The translations under genes were made by a program, and so were the position numbers. Source: CAYNWK01 sp964400875 (GTDB taxonomy: Bacteria > Chloroflexota > Anaerolineae > Anaerolineales > UBA4823). Taken from it: a DNA stretch of 18,354 nt. Below, piece by piece: positions 1 to 5,131 of the stretch. How positions within the stretch are numbered: the first letter of the stretch is position 1; each line of letters opens with the position of its first letter. The stretch is taken from contig CAYNWK010000083.1 of the NCBI GenBank assembly GCA_964400875.1, positions 1 to 18,354 on the forward strand. Direction: 5' to 3'. A model generated the notes under the pieces. That model had not been told where the DNA came from. It searched no databases and saw only the letters and a list, made by a program, of their open reading frames with translations.

Positions 1-2
1 CC

Positions 3-56
3 ACGCCCTATTTTGGCGGACGCATGGATCCGCTTGTTCGGGCGAAATTTAGGTAG
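3..56 (+). pseudogene. Possible 5' remnant of the methyltransferase gene
   Basis: Read in the third forward frame this stretch encodes TPYFGGRMDPLVRAKFR and then a TAG at 54-56. The peptide resembles the segment that precedes the SAM-binding core in many class I methyltransferases. The downstream methyltransferase is in a different frame and can be read back past its first start codon to a stop at 50-52, giving VAKEIPRLHV before MGADYD. About 25-30 residues that should carry motif I (the glycine-rich SAM loop) are missing between the two pieces. The assignment is inference from a short peptide. An unrelated upstream gene end is the alternative. Confidence 0.35.
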
Positions 57-79
57 CTAAGGAAATCCCCCGGCTACAC

Positions 80-682
80 GTGATGGGCGCCGATTACGAC
101 CAGCGCGCCATCGAACAGGCGCGCCAGCTTTATAACCTCCCCAACTTGGCGTATAAGGTTGGAGACGTCACATATTGGGAAGAGACCTTGGGAAGGGATA
201 AATTTGATTGCATCGTCAGCTTTGATACCCTGGAGCACGTCTCCCATCGCGAGATAATGCTTCAGAACGTTGTGTACCATCTGCAGGAAGACGGCTGCAT
301 GCTCCTCTCGACCCCGTGTACCGAGACGATCAATCTCAATCCGACGTGGGAGCACCACCACATCGAATATTCCTTTGCCAGCCTGCATGATTTCTTGCGG
401 CGGTATTTTCTAAACATCCAACGACCAGATAACCTGTCGCTGCCCCATACGGAAGTGTTCGACCGTCTGGAGGGGAGCAGCGTTTCCTACCAGTTGCAGT
501 TAAATCCTGTAATCTGCCAGCAACCTATCGTGATCGCCAATCCTTATCAAGGCGCTTCCATGCACCTCCAAACTGGTGGGCATTTGGCTACCCGTGGACT
601 AGCTATCTGGCGGGTCTTCGGAGTGCGGACATTGATCCGCCGCGCCTGGGGTTACCTGCGCAGGAAATTTTTACCTGATTGA
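80..682 (+). CDS. Class I SAM-dependent methyltransferase, N-terminally truncated
   Basis: This open frame starts at GTG 80 (followed at once by ATG 83) and encodes about 200 residues. It shows the second half of a Rossmann methyltransferase: the acidic strand-2 end GADYD (residues 3-7), the post-motif sequence KVGDV (26-30), motif IV-like FDCIVSFDTLEHV (42-54) and the following strand DGCMLLSTP (71-79). The C-terminal 100 residues are not recognised. The glycine-rich motif I that normally lies about 20 residues before GADYD is absent, and in-frame sequence reaches back only to a TAG at 50-52. No Shine-Dalgarno site precedes the start. The gene is therefore probably broken or deleted at its 5' end and non-functional as it stands. 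The substrate cannot be predicted. It converges with mscL, 25 bp away, with no obvious terminator between them. Confidence 0.7.
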   Translation: MMGADYDQRAIEQARQLYNLPNLAYKVGDVTYWEETLGRDKFDCIVSFDTLEHVSHREIMLQNVVYHLQEDGCMLLSTPCTETINLNPTWEHHHIEYSFASLHDFLRRYFLNIQRPDNLSLPHTEVFDRLEGSSVSYQLQLNPVICQQPIVIANPYQGASMHLQTGGHLATRGLAIWRVFGVRTLIRRAWGYLRRKFLPD

Positions 683-707
683 AGTCGGGAAAATCTTACC
701 GGTGATT

Positions 708-1124
708 TCAGCTTTGTCCGGCGACCGCGGTTCCTGCTGGGGCAACTTCAACCGTACAGTAAGCGCAGCGCCTGGCAGCAACCGGGATTTCACTAAGACA
801 TTCGGGACACTGGCGGGTCTCCGGTGGAGATGGTTCAGCGGGTTTTTGGGCCGTAATCCTGTTCATCGGCAACACGATGACGAAATAGACAACCGCCGCA
901 ACGATGAGAAAATTCAGGATTGCGGTGATGATATCGCCCCATAGGAATGTACTCGTATTCAAGGCAGAAGCATCGGGCTGGCCGCCGATCAGAGCAATCA
1001 GCGGGGTGATGAAACCTGCCACAATCGCGTTAATGATCTGGGTAAACGCAGCCCCGATGATCACGGCGACTGCCAGGTCGATCACATTGCCTCGCAAAAT
1101 AAAATCTCGAAATCCTTTTAACAT
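708..1124 (-). CDS. mscL: Large-conductance mechanosensitive channel MscL with C-terminal zinc ribbon
   Basis: MscL forms a stretch-activated pore in the cytoplasmic membrane that releases solutes on hypo-osmotic shock. The 138-residue protein begins with the canonical amphipathic N-terminus and TM1 (MLKGFRDFILRGNVIDLAVA, residues 1-20, then VIIGAAF). It has a periplasmic loop around 46-62 and TM2 around 64-87, ending in PMNR. Instead of the usual helical bundle, the C-terminus carries two CxxC knuckles, CPEC (106-109) and CAYC (120-123), a zinc-ribbon tail. Such tails occur in some other bacterial MscL proteins. The start is the ATG at 1124-1122, preceded on the minus strand by a strong GGAGGAG ribosome site. 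A possible promoter and a REP-like hairpin lie in its upstream leader. Confidence 0.95.
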   Translation of the reverse strand: MLKGFRDFILRGNVIDLAVAVIIGAAFTQIINAIVAGFITPLIALIGGQPDASALNTSTFLWGDIITAILNFLIVAAVVYFVIVLPMNRITAQKPAEPSPPETRQCPECLSEIPVAARRCAYCTVEVAPAGTAVAGQS

Positions 1125-1186
1125 CTTGAATCTCCTCCGTTCTCAATAAGTTGTAGGCGCTACACAGCTCTGCGAGAATGCTGGAA

Positions 1187-1213
1187 TGTTTGGGGGCGAA
1201 GCCCGCTCCAACA
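1187..1213 (-). repeat. REP-like hairpin in the mscL leader
   Basis: On the minus strand the sequence reads TGTTGGAGCGGGCTTCGCCC followed by CCAAACA. It folds as an imperfect hairpin with GGGC/GCCC around a TTC loop and flanking TGTTGG/CCAAACA arms. The core GGAGCGGGCTT...GCCC resembles the well-known REP cores of Pseudomonas (GGAGCGGGCTTGCCCGC). It lies between the putative mscL -10 box and start codon, so it could be a transcribed leader structure or an interspersed repeat. A weaker relative is seen near 4429-4444. Confidence 0.45.
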
Positions 1214-1230
1214 ACTCTTTTTAGGATTTC

Positions 1231-1236
1231 ATTATA
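1231..1236 (-). promoter_or_regulatory. Candidate -10 box for mscL
   Basis: TATAAT on the minus strand lies about 107 bp upstream of the mscL start. No convincing -35 hexamer is seen 15-18 bp further upstream. The sequence ATTATAAT also contains a TATAAT on the plus strand, so the direction is uncertain. It lies back-to-back with the serS promoter, about 30 bp away. Confidence 0.35.
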
Positions 1237-1267
1237 ATCGCCGGGAGCGGATAAATTCACGGCGCGC

Positions 1268-1295
1268 TTGACAGGCGGTTGGGCTCAGGTATAAT
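1268..1295 (+). promoter_or_regulatory. Sigma-70-type promoter of the T-box/serS transcript
   Basis: A perfect TTGACA (1268-1273) and a perfect TATAAT (1290-1295) are separated by 16 bp. The predicted transcription start near 1302 falls just before the 5' strand of T-box Stem I (1323-1328). This fixes the leader as about 375 nt from start site to the serS ATG. Confidence 0.85.
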
Positions 1296-1302
1296 CCTAC
1301 CT

Positions 1303-1612
1303 ACATAGTCCAAATCGACAGCGCGGAGACGAGTAGCCGTTTCCCAGACCTTACAGAGAGCCGCCGGCTGGTGCGAGGCGGCAGGCTGGGCGGCGAAGTC
1401 CCCTCCGCCGGCCCCGGCAGAACGCCTGGGCCAGTCGTTCCCGCAGGGATTGACGTTGTTCAACGTTAACGTTTTCAACGTGAATGTAAGGGAACCGGGT
1501 TTCGCCCGTTAGCGCGAACCAGAGATCGCCCGCCACGCGTGGCAGGCGGTAAAGCCAGGTGGCACCGCGAGCGCCCCCCTCGTCCTGCATGGATGGGGGG
1601 CGTTATTGATTC
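1303..1612 (+). promoter_or_regulatory. Serine T-box riboswitch (tRNA-Ser-sensing leader)
   Basis: T-box leaders bind uncharged tRNA and switch transcription of aminoacyl-tRNA synthetase genes. In Stem I the basal helix GCGGAG (1323-1328) pairs with CTCCGC (1402-1407). The specifier loop has AGTA (1332-1335) opposite GAA (1395-1397), as in the loop-E motif. Specifier triplet TCC (1399-1401) is a serine codon. Next come helix CCCAG/CTGGG (1343-1347/1386-1390), the AGAGA bulge (1355-1359) and distal stem GCCGCC/GGCGGC (1360-1365/1377-1382). The antiterminator pairs GCGGT (1546-1550) with ACCGC (1564-1568), within the conserved element AGGTGGCACCGCG (1557-1569). Its TGGC (1560-1563) would pair with a tRNA 3' end GCCA, matching the G73 discriminator of bacterial tRNA-Ser. 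Specifier, discriminator and downstream gene all agree on serine. Pairings were made by eye. Confidence 0.92.
1572..1612 (+). terminator. T-box-controlled intrinsic terminator before serS
   Basis: CGCCCCCC (1572-1579) pairs with GGGGGGCG (1595-1602), with an inner TCC/GGA extension and a TGCAT loop, followed by TTATTGATTCT. The U-tract is interrupted, so termination may be moderate. The stem begins just after the antiterminator's ACCGCG, as expected for a transcriptional T-box. The hairpin ends about 65 bp before the serS ribosome site. Confidence 0.75.
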
Positions 1613-1677
1613 TCGCGCGGCCGCCGGGCCAAAACGCGGACGGCCCGCGCCGGGCACAAACCGCAGGAGGTGCTGCC

Positions 1678-2958
1678 ATGTTGGACATCAACCTTTTCCG
1701 CGAACAACCCGAGGTCGTGCGCGCAGCCATGCGCAAGCGGCAGCTGGACCCCGAGCCGGTGGACCGTGTCATCGACCTGGACGAACGCCGCCGCGGCCTG
1801 ATCCAGGAGGTCGAAGAGCTCAAAGCCGAGCGCAACGCCGAATCCAAGGAGATCGGCCGGATGAAAGACGCGGAGGCGCGCCAGGCCAAGATCGAGGCCA
1901 TGCGCCAGGTCGGAGAACGCATCGATAACCTGGACGCCGAACTCAGGCAAATCGAGAACCAGCTGGAGACGATCCTCTCGGAGATCCCCAACATCCCCGA
2001 CGAGCGCGTGCCCCTGGGCGTGGACGAGAGCGAGAACGTGGTGATCAGGACCGTCGGCCAGATCCCGGAGTTCGACTTCGAGCCGCTGCCGCATTGGGAC
2101 CTCGGCCCACAGCTGGGCATCCTGAACTTCGAGCAGGGCGTCAAGCTGGCCGGCTCGCGCTTTTACGTGCTGAGCGGCGCGGGCGCCCGGCTGCAGCGCG
2201 CCCTGATCGCCTGGATGCTCGACCTGCATCTGCGCCAAGGCTATACCGAGAAATACCTGCCCTTCATGGTCAAAGAAGCGGTGCTCTACGGCGCCGGGCA
2301 GCTGCCCAAGTTCGAAGACAACCTGTACCACGATCACGAAGAGGACTTCTGGATGGTGCCCACCGCCGAGGTGCCGCTGACCGGCTTACACATGGATGAC
2401 GAACTGGAGGAAGCCGACCTGCCGCGGCACTATACCGCCTACACGCCCTGCTTCCGCAGGGAAAAGATGAGCGCCGGGCGCGACGTGCGGGGCATCAAGC
2501 GCGGCCACCAGTTCGACAAGGTGGAGATGTACACCTACTGCCTGCCCGAGAACTCGCCCGCCGAGTTCGAGAAGATGGTCGCCGACGCCGAGCAGGTCTG
2601 CGCTGACCTCGGGCTGACCTACCGCATCAACCAGCTGTGCACGGGCGACCTGGGCTTTGGCGCCGCCATCACCTACGACATCGAGGCCTGGGCGCCGGGC
2701 TGCGGGGAGTGGCTGGAGGTCTCGTCGATCTCGAACGTGACCGACTTCCAGGCGCGGCGCAGCAACGTCAAATACCGCCCGGCGGACGGCGGGCGGCTGC
2801 AGTTCGTGCACACGCTCAACGGCTCGGGCCTGGGCCTGCCGCGCACCCTGATCGCGGTGCTGGAGAACTACCAGCAGGCCGACGGCTCGGTGGTTGTGCC
2901 GGAAGCGCTGCGCCCGTGGATGGGCGGCGTAGACGTTATTCGGGCGGCCTCAGCGTGA
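1678..2958 (+). CDS. serS: Seryl-tRNA synthetase
   Basis: SerRS charges tRNA-Ser with serine in the cytoplasm. The 426-residue product has normal family length. The N-terminal long coiled-coil arm (about residues 28-105, rich in Glu/Lys/Arg) contacts the tRNA-Ser variable arm. The class II core follows: PTAEVPLT (228-235, serine/ATP pocket), motif 2 FRREKMSAGRDVRG (259-272) with RGHQFDK (275-281), and motif 3 GLGLPRTLIAVLENYQ with Arg389. Motif 2 has KMSAG where most SerRS have AGSAG or similar. The start is ATG 1678, preceded by a perfect AGGAGG (1665-1670) with a 7-bp spacer. An in-frame TTG at 1606 lies inside the T-box terminator region and was rejected. It is controlled by the serine T-box and its promoter, and is likely cotranscribed with the DUF456 gene 20 bp downstream. 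Confidence 0.97.
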   Translation: MLDINLFREQPEVVRAAMRKRQLDPEPVDRVIDLDERRRGLIQEVEELKAERNAESKEIGRMKDAEARQAKIEAMRQVGERIDNLDAELRQIENQLETILSEIPNIPDERVPLGVDESENVVIRTVGQIPEFDFEPLPHWDLGPQLGILNFEQGVKLAGSRFYVLSGAGARLQRALIAWMLDLHLRQGYTEKYLPFMVKEAVLYGAGQLPKFEDNLYHDHEEDFWMVPTAEVPLTGLHMDDELEEADLPRHYTAYTPCFRREKMSAGRDVRGIKRGHQFDKVEMYTYCLPENSPAEFEKMVADAEQVCADLGLTYRINQLCTGDLGFGAAITYDIEAWAPGCGEWLEVSSISNVTDFQARRSNVKYRPADGGRLQFVHTLNGSGLGLPRTLIAVLENYQQADGSVVVPEALRPWMGGVDVIRAASA

Positions 2959-2978
2959 GCCGGGCGGAGTAACAGACA

Positions 2979-3476
2979 TTGCCCGCCTGGCTGGACGTCT
3001 CCGTTTTTGGGCTCACCCTGTTCGTCATGCTGGTGGGCCTGGTGGGGTTGATCATCCCGATCTTCCCCGGAATCGTGGTGATCTGGCTGGCGGCGCTGGG
3101 CTACGGCCTCGTGACCGGCATCTCCGGCTGGGGAATCGTGCTTTTCATCCTTTTAACCGTGCTGATGATCGCCGGGGTGACAGTGGATAACCTGCTGATG
3201 GGGGCCGGGGCGCGCCAGGGCGGCGCCTCCTGGGCTACCATCCTGGTCGGCCTGGTCGCCGGGGTCCTGGGTACGATCCTGGTGCCCCCGATTGGCGGGC
3301 TGATCGCCGCCCCGGCAGCGGTCTTCCTGCTGGAATACTGGCGGGGCCGGGACGCCGAAGCCGCCTGGCGCGCTACCCGCGGCCTGGCTGTGGGCTGGGG
3401 TCTGTCGTTTTTCGTGCGTTTTGGGATCGGGCTGGGGATGATCGGGCTGTGGCTGGTTTGGGCTTTCACCCGCTGA
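2979..3476 (+). CDS. DUF456 family integral membrane protein
   Basis: The 165-residue protein is almost entirely hydrophobic. By eye it has membrane segments around 7-25, 28-47, 50-70, 84-117 (with a proline/glycine hairpin) and 135-160. The paired sequence GLIIPIFPGIVVIWLAALGY near the N-terminus and the later VPPIGGLIAAPAAVFL fit the DUF456 family, whose function is unknown. The start is TTG 2979. An in-frame TAA lies at 2970-2972, the next in-frame ATG is inside the first membrane segment, and GGAG (2966-2969) has a 9-bp spacer. It follows serS by 20 bp in the same direction and probably shares its transcript, though nothing suggests a functional link. It converges with the HEAT-repeat gene 8 bp away. 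Confidence 0.85.
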   Translation: MPAWLDVSVFGLTLFVMLVGLVGLIIPIFPGIVVIWLAALGYGLVTGISGWGIVLFILLTVLMIAGVTVDNLLMGAGARQGGASWATILVGLVAGVLGTILVPPIGGLIAAPAAVFLLEYWRGRDAEAAWRATRGLAVGWGLSFFVRFGIGLGMIGLWLVWAFTR

Positions 3477-3484
3477 CCGAGGCG

Positions 3485-4105
3485 TTACGGCTTGAAAAAA
3501 GTCATGCCGATGCCCATGTCTTCCAGACCTTTCTCGGCCCAATATTCGATCAGGGCGGAATCGTCGTCCAGGGCGTGGAACAGGACCGGGATGCTGCGCT
3601 GATCGCCGATCTCGGCCAAGGCGCGCACGGCCTCCAGGCGGGCAGCCTGGGGGCCGTCTTGCATCACCTCCAGCAGGCCGGGCACGGCGGCCGCTCCCAG
3701 GGCGCCGAGCGCATCAGCGCACAGGCGCGCCAGCAAGCGGTCATCCGACTCCAGCAGGGCGATCAGCCTGGGGAGGGCGAGCGGGTCTGGCTGCAGCCGC
3801 AGCGCCAGCGCGGCGCAGCGGCGCACGCCGGCGTCGGGGTCGTCCAGCGCCCGGCTCAACCAGGCGGGGACGCGCGGGTCGGGGATCTCGGCCAAGGTCC
3901 GGGCTGCCCACCAGCGTTGCTCAGGGTCGGAAGCCCCACCCAAACGACCGTGCAGCGCCTCCAGGATGGCGCCATCCGCCTGCTGCGGATCGCGGCGAGC
4001 GGCGGCGATCAAATCAAGGGCTGCGCCTTCGGCGCGCTCGGCGTCCCCGCTATCCAGCTCGGCGAGGCAGGCCTGGATGCGACGGTCTTCTTCTGCGGCT
4101 GTCAC
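3485..4105 (-). CDS. HEAT-repeat (PBS lyase-type) protein
   Basis: The 206-residue, alanine- and leucine-rich protein is built of about five helical repeats. Examples are RWWAARTLAEIPDPRVPAWL, RRCAALALRLQPDPLALPRL, ARLCADALGALGAAAVPGLL, and RLEAVRALAEIGDQRSIPVL followed by HAL. The pattern (A..AL..I.D....L) is that of HEAT/PBS-lyase-like repeats, a protein-binding scaffold. No catalytic domain is visible. Its GTG start (4105-4103) overlaps the TGA of the preceding Trm112-like gene in a GTGA, so translation is probably coupled and the two are in one operon. The partner is unknown. Confidence 0.85.
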   Translation of the reverse strand: MTAAEEDRRIQACLAELDSGDAERAEGAALDLIAAARRDPQQADGAILEALHGRLGGASDPEQRWWAARTLAEIPDPRVPAWLSRALDDPDAGVRRCAALALRLQPDPLALPRLIALLESDDRLLARLCADALGALGAAAVPGLLEVMQDGPQAARLEAVRALAEIGDQRSIPVLFHALDDDSALIEYWAEKGLEDMGIGMTFFKP

Positions 4106-4320
4106 GCTTCGGGCGGAGGGATGGGCAGGTCCTCTTTAGATACCTCGATCCACTTATCCCCCTCGTCGATCAGCATGACCGGGATATCGTCGCGAATGGG
4201 GTACTTGCGCCCGCAGTCCTGGCAGATCAGCCAGGACTCTTTATAGTATTCCAGCAAACCATCTTTCTCGCGCACGCAGTTCGGGCAACGCAAGATCTCT
4301 AACAATTCCTGGCTGACCAT
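4102..4320 (-). CDS. Trm112-like / UPF0434 zinc-ribbon small protein
   Basis: The 72-residue protein has the layout of bacterial Trm112p-like proteins (YcaR/UPF0434): an N-terminal LLEILRCPNC (residues 6-15), a second CQDCGRKYPIRDDIPVML (33-50) and a short acidic tail. CPNC and CQDC form a likely zinc ribbon. Eukaryotic Trm112 activates methyltransferases, and bacterial members are small and poorly characterised. The ATG at 4320-4318 has a strong GAGGAG site 5 bp upstream on the minus strand. It is the first gene of a two-gene unit with the overlapping HEAT-repeat gene. Confidence 0.88.
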   Translation of the reverse strand: MVSQELLEILRCPNCVREKDGLLEYYKESWLICQDCGRKYPIRDDIPVMLIDEGDKWIEVSKEDLPIPPPEA

Positions 4321-4394
4321 AAAAGCTCCTCTTTTTAGGAGTTACGCAGTTCATCCCTGGATGCGTAAATCCTGGCTTTGTCGTGATGCCCCCA

Positions 4395-4421
4395 ATTATA
4401 CTGGAAACGTGGAGGCCTCAA
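4395..4421 (-). promoter_or_regulatory. Candidate promoter for the Trm112-like/HEAT operon
   Basis: On the minus strand a perfect TATAAT (4400-4395) is preceded at 15 bp by TTGAGG (4421-4416), or at 16 bp by TTTGAG. The -10 is strong and the -35 weak. The predicted leader to the ATG at 4320 is about 70 nt. Confidence 0.5.
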
Positions 4422-4428
4422 ACTCTCA

Positions 4429-4483
4429 GGGGCGAGCGCTCCCACTTCAAAATGCCGGTAAAAGCCCCTCGAGAGGGGGGTGA
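4429..4483. repeat. Fragments of palindromic interspersed repeats
   Basis: GGGGCGAGCGCTCCCA (4429-4444) is a GC-rich palindromic element whose minus-strand form GGGAGCGCTCGCCCC resembles the REP-like hairpin at 1187-1213. Next to it, CCCCT CGAG AGGGG (4465-4478) is a tight hairpin continuing into GGTGAGG. This matches the GAGAGG..GGGTGAG end of the repeat family clustered at 9.0-10.5 kb. Both lie in the 211-bp gap between the Trm112-like gene and the metalloprotease-like gene. The rest of that gap holds only the promoter above. Confidence 0.4.
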
Positions 4484-4531
4484 GGCCCATTCTCCAGGCC
4501 ACGGAGCAGTCGCTCAAAGGCGATGGCCTGT

Positions 4532-5119
4532 TTAAACCCTACCGCTGAGCAGGTCCCCCACGTAGGCCAGGTAAGCCTGGTCTTGTTCTTCGTCCAGCTT
4601 GCCTTTCGCTTCGACCTTCCAGCGGTAATAGTCTTGCACGATCTGGGCTTGCTGCTCGCGGTTGTAGGCGGCGAACAGCTTGTTGGCGCGAAAGTCGTCC
4701 AGCAAACCTTTGGGGCCCCCATAGTGATAAGCATCCCCGCCGAGCTCGAACTGAGCCAGCAAGGCTTCAAACATGTAGCGCGTGCCCACCCGCTCATACT
4801 GGCAGACGTGGGTCAGCTCGTGGACCACGATCTCCAGCTTGGTGCCCTTCGGTAAATTAAGCGTATGGAATGTGGTGAAAGCCCGGCTGGCGTTGCGGGC
4901 GAAGATCCTATCCAAAAAACCGCCGCTGCAAACCCGCACGCGATCGTACTGCAAAGCCGCCGAGCCGAGGACCGCCTTGGCGGCCTCGCGCTCTTCGTCC
5001 GTCAGGGAGCGGGTATCCAGCAGCCGGCGCCAGATGGCCTGAAAAATCGCCGGCCCGGCCAGCCAATCGAAGGCGGGGGAAATTTTGATGAGCAGCTGCA
5101 CCAATCGGGTTTTGAACAC
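4532..5119 (-). CDS. HExxH-motif zincin-like protein (putative zinc metallopeptidase)
   Basis: The 195-residue protein carries VVHELTHVCQYE (residues 98-109). The HELTH at 100-104 is the HExxH zinc-binding and catalytic motif of zincins, and the HELTHVxQ form resembles that in several uncharacterised bacterial families, including DUF4157-like ones. A third zinc ligand may be a Glu in the following helix (for example in MFEALL), but this is not certain. There is no signal peptide; an N-terminal segment with hydrophobic stretches (FKTRLVQLLIKISPAF) precedes a helical region. The start is GTG 5119-5117 with AGGAGG 8 bp upstream. That ribosome site overlaps the TAG stop of the amidase gene, so the two are probably cotranscribed and translationally linked. 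The substrate is unknown. Confidence 0.75.
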   Translation of the reverse strand: MFKTRLVQLLIKISPAFDWLAGPAIFQAIWRRLLDTRSLTDEEREAAKAVLGSAALQYDRVRVCSGGFLDRIFARNASRAFTTFHTLNLPKGTKLEIVVHELTHVCQYERVGTRYMFEALLAQFELGGDAYHYGGPKGLLDDFRANKLFAAYNREQQAQIVQDYYRWKVEAKGKLDEEQDQAYLAYVGDLLSGRV

Positions 5120-5131
5120 GGCTTTGGCCTC

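Noticed and set aside
1606..1677. Extended serS start at TTG 1606
   Set aside because: It lies in the T-box terminator region, encodes a non-conserved Arg/Gly-rich extension, and lacks a ribosome site, whereas ATG 1678 has AGGAGG at ideal spacing.
3449..4246. Plus-strand open frame overlapping the HEAT and Trm112-like genes
   Set aside because: The minus-strand genes have ribosome sites, a stop/start overlap and recognisable families; the plus frame has none.
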